Both the position numbers and the translations under genes were made by a program. Positions 29,148-38,066 of a stretch of DNA of 43,611 bases are shown in pieces. The notes below the pieces were generated by a model. It was not told where the DNA came from. It was given only the letters and a program-made list of their open reading frames with translations, and did not search any database. Origin of the DNA: Reclinomonas americana ATCC 50394 (lineage: Eukaryota; Jakobida; Jakobea; Jakobida); NCBI GenBank assembly GCA_048213135.1, contig PS015286.1, positions 1-43,611 on the forward strand, in the 5' to 3' direction. Numbering within the stretch: position 1 is the stretch's first letter; each line of letters opens with the position of its first letter.

Positions 29148-32100
29148 NNNNNNNNNNNNNNNNNNNNNNNNNNNNNNNNNNNNNNNNNNNNNNNNNNNNN
29201 NNNNNNNNNNNNNNNNNNNNNNNNNNNNNNNNNNNNNNNNNNNNNNNNNNNNNNNNNNNNNNNNNNNNNNNNNNNNNNNNNNNNNNNNNNNNNNNNNNNN
29301 NNNNNNNNNNNNNNNNNNNNNNNNNNNNNNNNNNNNNNNNNNNNNNNNNNNNNNNNNNNNNNNNNNNNNNNNNNNNNNNNNNNNNNNNNNNNNNNNNNNN
29401 NNNNNNNNNNNNNNNNNNNNNNNNNNNNNNNNNNNNNNNNNNNNNNNNNNNNNNNNNNNNNNNNNNNNNNNNNNNNNNNNNNNNNNNNNNNNNNNNNNNN
29501 NNNNNNNNNNNNNNNNNNNNNNNNNNNNNNNNNNNNNNNNNNNNNNNNNNNNNNNNNNNNNNNNNNNNNNNNNNNNNNNNNNNNNNNNNNNNNNNNNNNN
29601 NNNNNNNNNNNNNNNNNNNNNNNNNNNNNNNNNNNNNNNNNNNNNNNNNNNNNNNNNNNNNNNNNNNNNNNNNNNNNNNNNNNNNNNNNNNNNNNNNNNN
29701 NNNNNNNNNNNNNNNNNNNNNNNNNNNNNTTGCAGTAGACGCCTGTTCTGCAGATTTCGACCTGTCTCCGTGCAAGAACAGATGAGAAAGCGAGAACGAG
29801 TGCTGATTAAGGGAGATTGAGAAGAGGCAGGTTACGGAGAGACTGCCAGGAAGGTATGCAAGAGGGCAGACGTGGTGAGGGGAGAGAGAAGGACGACAGG
29901 AACAGCCATGTGCGTTGGTTATTCTGCACACTGTTCGTGAAAGAATGGGCGAGAACCAGCGGCGACTAAGCTGGAGAGAAAAGTCAATGAAACAGAAGGG
30001 GCAGAGCCACAGCCAGGCAGATGAATAGAGCGATGGAGACAGCTCTCTGGCTCTCTTATCCCAGTCGCTATCACCCTCTCTGCGTGTCTTTCTCTTCTTC
30101 GTCTGCCTCTCTCCTTCACTGTCACTGTCTTTCTCTTCTTCTTCTTCTTCTCTCTCACTCTCTCTGCTTCTCTTCCTTTCTGTCGTCGTCATTCTTCTTC
30201 CTCCCTCCCTCCTCGCCCATCCCTCTTTCTCTCACAGTCCTGTTCTCTCACTTCCCTACTCCTCTTCCCAATCCCTTCTCCCTCCTTCCCCTCTCACCCT
30301 CTTCCCGCTTCCAGGACGCGACATCATCGGCCTGGCGAAAACCGGCAGCGGCAAGACAGCGGCCTTTGTGCTGCCAATCCTGCAAGCACTGCTCGACCAA
30401 CCGGGCGTCGCCCCCGCCTATTTCGCCGTCATTCTCGCACCCACGCGGTTCGCCTCCCCATTCCCTCGCACACACGCTCTCCTCCCCCGTTCTCCACCAC
30501 CTCTCATCGCTGCCCCCGTTGTGCACAGTGAACTGGCGTACCAGATCAACGATCAGGTGGTCGCCCTCGGCACCGACATTCGCGTCAAGTCGTGTGTGAT
30601 TGTCGGTGGTGTGGACTCGACACAGCAGGCGCTGGCGCTGGCCAAGAAGCCGCACATTGTGATTGCGACTCCGGGTCGTCTCATTGACCACCTGGAGAAC
30701 ACCAAGGGCTTCCATTTGAAGAACTTGAAGTATTTGGTGCTCGACGAGGCCGACAAGATGCTGGGGTTGGATTTCGAGGTCGAACTCAACAAGCTGCTGC
30801 AAGTGATCCCGCGCGATCGACGAACATACCTCTTCTCGGCCACCATGACCTCGAAGGTGGCCAAGCTGCAAAAGGCCTCCCTGTCCGATCCCGTCAAGCT
30901 GCAAGTGTCCTCCAGCAAGTACGCGACGGTGCGTTCGTTGTTTTCCCTCTTTTCGATGCACACACACACTGATCTTCGTGAGCGCACAGGTCGACACATT
31001 GATTCAGAACTACATTTTGATGCCCGAGGCCCACAAGACCTGCTACCTCGTCTACCTGCTCACGGAGTTTGCCGGCAATACGGTCATTGTGTTCACGTCC
31101 ACGTGCGCCACCGCACAACGACTGGCCATTGCATTGCGGTTGCGTTGTTCATACACAAAAAAACGCTGCTGCTGGCAATCTCACTCGTCGCTGTGATTGC
31201 AGGGCGCTGGGAATGGGTGCTATTCCGCTGCACGGCCAAATGTCACAACCGAAGCGCCTCGGTGCGCTGAACAAGTTCAAGGCACGCCAACGAAATATCT
31301 TGCTGGCCACTGATGTCGCTGCGCGGTGAGTGTGGTGGCTGGGGACGGGAGAAGGCGTTGGTAATTCGTTCTTTCGCGTGCATGCATCGTTCACCTGTTT
31401 GTTTCATCGTCGTACGCTATCTGTTGTATTTTGACTTCTCGTTTCGACGTTACTCTTCTTACTGTGCCTGTGTACTCCCTGTCGCCTTGCGTGTGTCATC
31501 CGAAGTCTCTTCGCTCCCCCGATTTATCGCTCACTATTTCGTGCCCCTGGCACACTTCGTCTTAATTACGTGGCAGTTCCTCATTTCGCCTCTTTGTTCA
31601 TCATTGTGCGTGTCTCTCGTCCTTCGACGCATCCAGCCTCTCTCTCATCCTCTCTGTTGCTTCTTCTGTTCGCCTCTCTCTTCTTCCTCCGGCCTGTGCC
31701 ACTCCATGCATGTGTTTCCCCTCGTTTCCTCTCCCAAGTTGGTGTCGCTTTCTCTCATTTCCACTCCTCTTCCTTCTGTATCGCCTCTCCATCCTGTTCC
31801 CTTCCATCACCCACTGATCCGTTCCCTTACATCGCCCTCTCATCCGTTCCCCTTTATCAGCATTCCATCTTCCCCTTTTTTCACCCTCCCATCCTTTCTC
31901 CCTTCACCCCTCTCCCGTTTCCTCACCCTTCCCCCTTCCCCATCCCTTCCCTTTCCTCACCCTTCCCCCTTCCCCATCCCTTCCCGTTTCCTCACCCTTC
32001 CCCCTTCCCCATCCCTTCCCTATCCTAACCCTTCCCCTTTACCCCCTTGGCAGTGGCCTGGACATCCCCGCCGTCGACCTGGTGGTCAACTTTGACCTGC

Positions 32101-32339
32101 CGACCAACGCCAAGGCCTACATTCATCGCGTGGGTCGCACTGCGCGTGCCGGCAAGAGCGGTCGCGCCATCTCCTTTGTGACGCAGTACGATGTGGAGCT
32201 GCTGCAGCGCGTGGAGATGTTGCTCGGCTTCAAGCTCGCACCGTTCCCCACCGAGGAGGAGGCGGTGCTGTTGTTGCGTGAGCGCACCGAAGACGCACTG
32301 CGTCTGGCGGCCATGGAGATGCGCGAACTGGAGGATTCG
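28571..32339 (+). CDS. DDX47: DEAD-box RNA helicase DDX47/Rrp3, 3' end in gap
   Basis: DDX47/Rrp3 acts in the nucleolus in early cleavage of pre-rRNA for 18S rRNA. Exons are 28571-28895, 30315-30447, 30529-30928, 30990-31138, 31203-31325 and 32054 into the gap at 32340. The leader (about 75 residues) is very acidic. The Q motif ([16 protein letters not shown]) is followed by [41 protein letters not shown] and FSATM. The second RecA lobe has [34 protein letters not shown] and [15 protein letters not shown]. The segment [20 protein letters not shown] and the QYDVELLQR end region are specific to DDX47. Only the basic C-terminal tail, perhaps 40-60 residues, is missing. Intron 1 contains a 582-N gap. 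Confidence 0.95.
28945..29147 (+). repeat. GA repeat and 95-bp duplicated unit in DDX47 intron 1
   Basis: The unit AGAAGGGACTGTTGACA, followed by (G/A)GG(G)CAT and GAGAGACAAGTGGGA, occurs at about 28951 and 29046. A pure GA run then leads into the N gap. Unlike most introns here, this stretch is purine-rich in the sense direction. Confidence 0.8.
29148..29729. other. Assembly gap, 582 N
   Basis: The gap is inside DDX47 intron 1 and follows a pure GA repeat. No exon is missing, because the Q motif (to 28895) and motif I (from 30315) join directly in the protein. Confidence 0.99.
31920..32046 (+). repeat. 34-bp pyrimidine tandem repeat in DDX47 intron 5
   Basis: About three copies of a 34-base unit beginning CCTCACCCTTCCCCCTTCCC lie just before the acceptor TTGGCAG at 32053. 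The intron (31326-32053) becomes steadily more C/T-rich towards its 3' end. Confidence 0.85.
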
Positions 32340-32721
32340 NNNNNNNNNNNNNNNNNNNNNNNNNNNNNNNNNNNNNNNNNNNNNNNNNNNNNNNNNNNNN
32401 NNNNNNNNNNNNNNNNNNNNNNNNNNNNNNNNNNNNNNNNNNNNNNNNNNNNNNNNNNNNNNNNNNNNNNNNNNNNNNNNNNNNNNNNNNNNNNNNNNNN
32501 NNNNNNNNNNNNNNNNNNNNNNNNNNNNNNNNNNNNNNNNNNNNNNNNNNNNNNNNNNNNNNNNNNNNNNNNNNNNNNNNNNNNNNNNNNNNNNNNNNNN
32601 NNNNNNNNNNNNNNNNNNNNNNNNNNNNNNNNNNNNNNNNNNNNNNNNNNNNNNNNNNNNNNNNNNNNNNNNNNNNNNNNNNNNNNNNNNNNNNNNNNNN
32701 NNNNNNNNNNNNNNNNNNNNN
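32340..32721. other. Assembly gap, 382 N
   Basis: The gap removes the tail of DDX47 and the 3' part of the convergent transhydrogenase gene. The missing coding sequence should exceed 1 kb, so 382 cannot be the true length if both genes are intact. Confidence 0.99.
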
Positions 32722-32763
32722 TCAGAGAAAAGGTGGAATCAGAGGGTGAGAGGAAGGGTGAAC

Positions 32764-35700
32764 AAACCAGCAATGGCACCAATGCAAGCCAAGCTCGAGC
32801 CCAGGTAGGCGAGCTGGCTCATCTGGCTGATGCCGGCAGCGTGGCCGGCCAGGTAGCCAGCGAGGAAGAGACCGCCGGGGATGGCGTACAGGTAGTTGTA
32901 CTCTGGCCTGTGACATGGAACGGCAGAGGTGAGTGAAAAATAAAGTATGCTTGAACACTCTTCAAACACGAAGGGGGGACGCAACGGGTCAGTGTCACGG
33001 CGGAACATCTCAAGCATGCGCTGAGTGACGAGGAAGCCGCCACCAATGTTGACGGCCGACACCAGCACAGCCAGCGACGCCAGGGTGCCACCGAACGAGC
33101 CTGTTGAAATGAATACAGTGTGAGCGACAAGGGTAGGAGATGGGGCACGGGCGCACAGCGGACGCAACTCGGCACCACACCACCGTTCATCAGCACGAGG
33201 CCGCCGACGGCAGTCATGCCCGACACGGCGTTCGTGACGGACATGAGCGGTGAGTGGAGAGCGGGAGTCACACCCCACACGACCTGTGCAGAGCGAGAAT
33301 TAGACATGAGGCTTGGTGCTTCATGCACTGCGGGAAGGGAGGTGGGGAGGACGCAACGTTGTAACCGACGATACCGGCCAGCGCGAACGTCATGCACATG
33401 TTGGAGAAGTTGACGTCGGGCGACGCGTAGCCGAGGGCCAGCAGCTGTCACCACACGTGAGCTGCGCTGCTGTTGCTCTTCTTGACGAAATCTCTCTCTC
33501 ATCCACGTACCACGCTCATGCCACCGCTGAGGCCCAGGGCCGACTGCATCGTCGACTTCCACATGTCCACAGGCTCAGCAACCTTCGGCACCGGCTTGGG
33601 CTTGGGAGTAGCCGGTGGCGGACCGACATTGCGATCCGGCGGCCACAGCAGGCGGCCTGCGTCAAAAAGTGAGGGAGGTGCAAGGAAGGGGAAAGAAATG
33701 GTGGCGTCGTACGTACCCTCCTGGTGGATAATGGCGCCACGCACGACATCGTCGTCGAGATCAATGCCAAACTCGCCCTTCACGTTGCCGACCGAGGTGA
33801 TGAACTTGGTAATGTTGTTGGCAAACAGAGTGCTGCGAGAGAGCGTATGTGATGAGAAGAGCACCAGTGACTAGAAAACGAANNNNNNNNNNNNNNNNNN
33901 NNNNNNNNNNNNNNNNNNNNNNNNNNNNNNNNNNNNNNNNNNNNNNNNNNNNNNNNNNNNNNNNNNNNNNNNNNNNNNNNNNNNNNNNNNNNNNNNNNNN
34001 NNNNNNNNNNNNNNNNNNNNNNNNNNNNNNNNNNNNNNNNNNNNNNNNNNNNNNNNNNNNNNNNNNNNNNNAGGAGAGAGGAGAGAGGAGAGAGGAGAGA
34101 GACGCACAACAGGATGGCAATCAAAAGGCGATGCATGCGCCGCCAATTCCATCACGCAACACACGATCGAGCGAGAGAGAGAAAGAAAAAGAAGAGATGC
34201 ACAAGAGCATTTTGAAGATTGAGTTTGAAGATGGCAGTCTCAGGCGATGCATGCGCCGCCAACTCCATCACCACGCAACACACCCACCCACCCACCCACC
34301 CACCCACATACACACACGAGAGAGAGAGAGAGAAAGAAGAGGCGCACAAGAGGGTGATAAGGCGATGCATGCACCGCCAATTCCGTCACCACACATACGA
34401 GAGAACGATACGCACACCAGGATGATAGAAAGGTTGGACAAGTATAACAGCGGTGATTCGAGTCCTCCCACTTCCCGTCACAATGTAATACTCCCGAGAC
34501 AGAGACAGTGAAAGTGAGACGGGTTCAACGAAGGTATTTCAAATCCTCCCATGGCCTTCGCCACGCGGCACAAGTGAGAGAGAGAGAGAGTGAGCGAGAA
34601 GGCGATGCACGATCACCCATTTCCATCGCCGCGAACAAAAGCGAACACATGCAGCTGACGAAAAACGAACTCATGCACGCTTCCCCACTGCACTCATTAT
34701 ACTCCGTACAGGAGCGGAAGAAACGAGAAAAGCAGGAAATGCAAATGCACGCCCACCCCACTTCCTCCCCCACCACCACGCAACGCACCGCACAATAGCA
34801 CCCATGTTCTTGGCAGTACCAATGGCCGCCAGACCGGCGACACCACCACCAATCACGAGCACCTTCGCGGGCGGCACCTTGCCGGCGGCAGTGATCTGGC
34901 CAGTGAAGAAGCGACCAAACTGGTTGCTGTGCACGACCCACCAATGCGGTGAGGAAGAGGAGGCAAAGCGAGGGAAAGCGAGAGTGCACACGGTCGACGA
35001 CGAAACGAAGCCTCCACCACGGCACGGTAGCCGGCAATGTTCGCCATCGACGAGAGCACGTCCATCGACTGAGCACGACTGATGCGCGGGACGCAGTCCA
35101 ACGCAAACGTCGTCATCTTCTTGGCGCCGAGCTTCTCCACGAGGGGCCTGCATGCATCGTCAATGAGCGACAACGATGCAACACACCAGCGCACGATCTG
35201 CCAAACTCAACTTGTTCAGGCCAGGTTGAATAATAGACACAAGAGTGGCACCGTCCTTCAACAGCGCAATCTCGGCATCAGACGGAGGGCGGACCTGTGG
35301 CAATAGTCAGCGACCATCAATCAATCGCCTCATTCGTCGACGTGGTATCGCGTTTCGGTTTCAACAAACCTTGAGCACCATGTCGGCACCCAGAGCCTCC
35401 TCCTTCTTCTTGGTGATGCGTGCACCAGCAGCCTCGTACGCCGCATCAGTGAACGACGACTCGGCACCAGCGCCCGACTCAACAACCACCTTTGCACACC
35501 ACGCAATTCAATATGACAAGCTGCAATCATGAAAAGTGAGAACAGAGAGAGTGAGGTTATAACCTTGAAGCCGGCCTTGACCAGCTGAGCGACAGTCTGC
35601 GGCGTTTGAGACACACTGCGTGACAGAAAGAGAGTGAGACATGGCCTCCGACATGTTTTTTTCTCAACTGCCACGACAGGTGCAGAGCGAGAGTCACAGT

Positions 35701-36148
35701 GGCATCGCGCATGCACACGTGTGTACGCGACAACAGGAGAGAGACAACAAAGAGAGAGCAAGAAAAAGGGGGGGTTTGCATTACACAAAAGTGAGTGACA
35801 TTTCTCGACTCACCGACGCTCCTTCGGCCAACTCTCCTTCGGCACACCCTATACGCACACACACAGGCATGAGCGCCTACCACTGCATCGCCCAACGCAT
35901 GCATCCACGCACGCAACAATCGTAATGTTGGAGTACTTGATGCCCTTCAAGTCCTTCTTCGGAGCCTCCTTCTTCTTCGCAGGAGCAGCGGCGGCGGCAG
36001 CGGGTGCAGCAGCAGCGGCCGGGGCAGCCTGCGCCAGCGCGACACGCGATGGCGCACCGACCAGAGTCGACAGCGCCGCAAAGCGAGTGGTGCCATGCAC
36101 GCTCACGCGTGACATGGGCGTCAGACGGCCAAGCAGACCGGCAAACAT
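32764..36148 (-). CDS. NNT: Mitochondrial proton-translocating NAD(P) transhydrogenase, incomplete
   Basis: NNT couples hydride transfer from NADH to NADP+ with proton flow across the inner mitochondrial membrane. The start at 36148 gives [19 protein letters not shown], a basic, Ser/Thr-rich sequence fitting a mitochondrial presequence, followed by an Ala-rich linker. Domain I follows in small exons: [77 protein letters not shown] and the NAD-binding [15 protein letters not shown]. Beyond the gap come FANNITKFI, then domain II spans: [39 protein letters not shown] and [14 protein letters not shown]. About 140 residues of domain I lie in or near the gap 33883-34071. The rest of domain II and all of NADP-binding domain III are lost at 32340-32721. 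One chain carries both the alpha and beta halves, as in animals. Confidence 0.92.
33883..34071. other. Assembly gap, 189 N
   Basis: The gap lies inside the transhydrogenase gene. About 140 residues between [11 protein letters not shown] and FANNITKF are not found on either side, and these need about 420 bases plus introns, so the gap is probably larger than drawn. Confidence 0.99.
34127..34640 (+). repeat. About 117-bp degenerate tandem repeat in an NNT intron
   Basis: The motif GGCGATGCATGCGCCGCC(A), followed by A(A/C)TCC(A/G)TCACCACGCAACACA or a variant, occurs at 34127, 34243 and 34361. A decayed copy (GGCGATGCACGATCACCC) is at 34601, two periods further on. Spacings are 116, 118 and 240 bases. 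GA runs and a CCCA-type run (34281-34303) fill the spaces. It lies in the intron between the exons ending near 34800 and the gap. Confidence 0.85.
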
Positions 36149-36623
36149 GATTGGTCGTCTCTCGCTCCTTGCCTTGCTCGGGAAAAGGAGACGCGCTCGC
36201 TCACTATATCAGAGACGAGTGGACGTGAGGGACAACAAATGCAACTTCGAGCAGGTTGGTTTTTTCGTTTTCTCGAGCTCGTGCTTCATCGAGGTGCAAG
36301 GGCGATGATCGGCTGGCACTGCTGTTATGTGCAGACCCACGTGAAAACGCGTCAGTTCGATTTCCCTCTGCATTTATTGCGATGTGCTGCAAGTGATCGG
36401 AAAAAGCCTTCGATGTGCTGAGTTTCTTTCGTTTTCTCGAGCTCGTACTTCATTGCAGTGCGAGGGCGATGATCGGTTGGCATCACTGTGATGTGCAGAA
36501 CCAAGTGCAGGTGCGTCAGTTCGATTCACAGCGTTGCGTTCATTGAGATGACTGCAAGTGGTCAAAGGAAGCCTTGCAGCACTGCGTGAAACAACAAGCT
36601 ACCTTCCATATTCCTTGGCCAAC
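36149..36623. repeat. Intergenic region with a 164-bp tandem duplication
   Basis: Two adjacent copies begin with TTCGTTTTCTCGAGCTCGT at 36264 and 36428, an offset of 164 bases. They share GGGCGATGATCGG(C/T)TGGCA, ATGTGCAGA, GCGTCAGTTCGATT and CTGCAAGTG about 80 percent by eye. The region lies between the start of the transhydrogenase gene and the end of the second WD40 gene, so it holds a promoter and a 3' UTR. Confidence 0.8.
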
Positions 36624-37703
36624 TCACAGATGTAGCGCGGGATCGGCACGGCATCGGTGCACCACCACCTCGGCCTCTTCAACGATAAAGCATCGCAGCA
36701 CCATCTCCGGCAGGCATCGTTCCTCACACTCCCCCGCCTGCATCATCTCCTGAACAGCCTGCATAGCCTCGCGTGCTTGGTCGCGCTCGACGACGGCGAG
36801 ACCGCACGGCGTGGAAAACACTCGAATGGCATCGTAGCCTCCGCTGACAATGTGCTGACCATCGGGCGTGATGGCGACTGACTGCACACCTCCTTCCACG
36901 GGCACATCAAAGCACCGCACCTCCTTTCCAGTCGCCAGTGACCACACTCGAATAGTCTTGTCGAGGCTCCCACTCACCACATGCTGACTGTTGGGAGCGA
37001 CGGCAACTGACTTCACCTCGCCAGTGTGACCCTCGAATCGTCGCACCTCTTCTCCACTCGCCAGTGACCACACGCGCACCGTGGCATCCTTACTCCCGCT
37101 CACCACTTGCTGGCCGTCGGGAGTGATCGCCACCGATACAACGAAATCGGTGTGCCCCTTCAACTGTCGCACCTGCTCTCCACTCACCAGCGACCACACT
37201 CGCACTGTCTTGTCATCACTTCCACTGACGACGTACTGGCCGTTGGGAGTGACGGCCACAGAGTTCACCCACCCAGCGTGTCCCTGCATTCGTCGCACTT
37301 CTTCTCCGCGCATCAGCGACCACACTCGAATCGTCTTGTCATCACTTCCGCTCACCACATGCTCGCCGTCAGCAGCAACGGCGACAGAGTTCACTCCCAA
37401 AGCATGTCCCTCCAGTCGCCGCACTTCTTCGCCATCCACCACGAACCACACACGCACTGTCTTGTCAGCACCTCCACTCACAACGTGCTGACCGTCGGGA
37501 GTGATCGCGACAGACGTGACCCGAGAGTGCCCGACCAACTCTGCAATCTGTTGACCACTCGCCGCACACCACACTCGCACAGTGCCCTCGAGACTGCCGC
37601 TCACTACGTGCCGACCATCGGGAGTCACAGCTACAGTTACGTCGAAGCCGATGGCGTCAGTGAGGTACTTGGAGATGAATGCAGGGGCAGTGGTGTGTGA
37701 CAT
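36624..37703 (-). CDS. WD40-repeat protein, seven-bladed, single exon
   Basis: The reading frame begins at MSHTTAPAFISKY (37703); an upstream in-frame ATG at 37877 is possible but would cross a GA run. Seven very regular WD repeats follow, with the consensus VVSGSDDKTVRVWSL, SGEEVRRLEGH and VNSVAVTPDGQ. The repeats are far more alike than in most WD40 proteins, as in the bacterial and fungal high-identity class. No intron is needed, unusual for this window. The tail has a helical stretch (QAREAMQAVQEMMQ) and LPEMVLRCFIVEEA, also present in the WD40 protein at 12483-13918. Partner and pathway are unknown. Confidence 0.9.
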   Translation of the reverse strand: MSHTTAPAFISKYLTDAIGFDVTVAVTPDGRHVVSGSLEGTVRVWCAASGQQIAELVGHSRVTSVAITPDGQHVVSGGADKTVRVWFVVDGEEVRRLEGHALGVNSVAVAADGEHVVSGSDDKTIRVWSLMRGEEVRRMQGHAGWVNSVAVTPNGQYVVSGSDDKTVRVWSLVSGEQVRQLKGHTDFVVSVAITPDGQQVVSGSKDATVRVWSLASGEEVRRFEGHTGEVKSVAVAPNSQHVVSGSLDKTIRVWSLATGKEVRCFDVPVEGGVQSVAITPDGQHIVSGGYDAIRVFSTPCGLAVVERDQAREAMQAVQEMMQAGECEERCLPEMVLRCFIVEEAEVVVHRCRADPALHL

Positions 37704-37706
37704 GTG

Positions 37707-37738
<32 letters not shown>

Positions 37739-38066
37739 GCTGTTGATGACGGAGTGGTTTGAGAAGACACACTCTGCGCGCAACAAGAACTAAACCGACC
37801 CGCGAAAGAGAGTGGAGGACAGACGTCGTTTCGACGCTCTTTGACTTCGTTGACCTCGTTGGCCGTGTACTCAACACGGTACAACACAGGGCAGCACTTG
37901 CTATACAACGTTACTGTCAAACCCCTCCCTGTTCTCTTCCCCCTTCAGCCTCCTCAACACCATCCATCTGGGAGGTTCATTTGCCTTCTTCTTCTCTCTC
38001 TCACACACACAGCCCAAGTACATAACACAATGAGCGTGCGCGGTGAAGTTGGAATCCACAGACACG
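37704..38066. other. Intergenic region between WD40 gene and SUEL-domain gene
   Basis: A GA run (37710-37738) and moderately pyrimidine-rich text are seen. It should hold the WD40 gene promoter and the 3' UTR of the lectin-domain gene. I see no gene in it. Confidence 0.55.

Noticed and set aside
34127-34640. CRISPR-like array
   Set aside because: The organism is a eukaryote, repeats are degenerate, spacers are low-complexity and of unequal length, and no cas gene is present.
36204-36565. Two similar minus-strand peptides as a small gene family
   Set aside because: They lie on the two copies of a 164-base duplication (not a multiple of three) and show no family match or clear start context.
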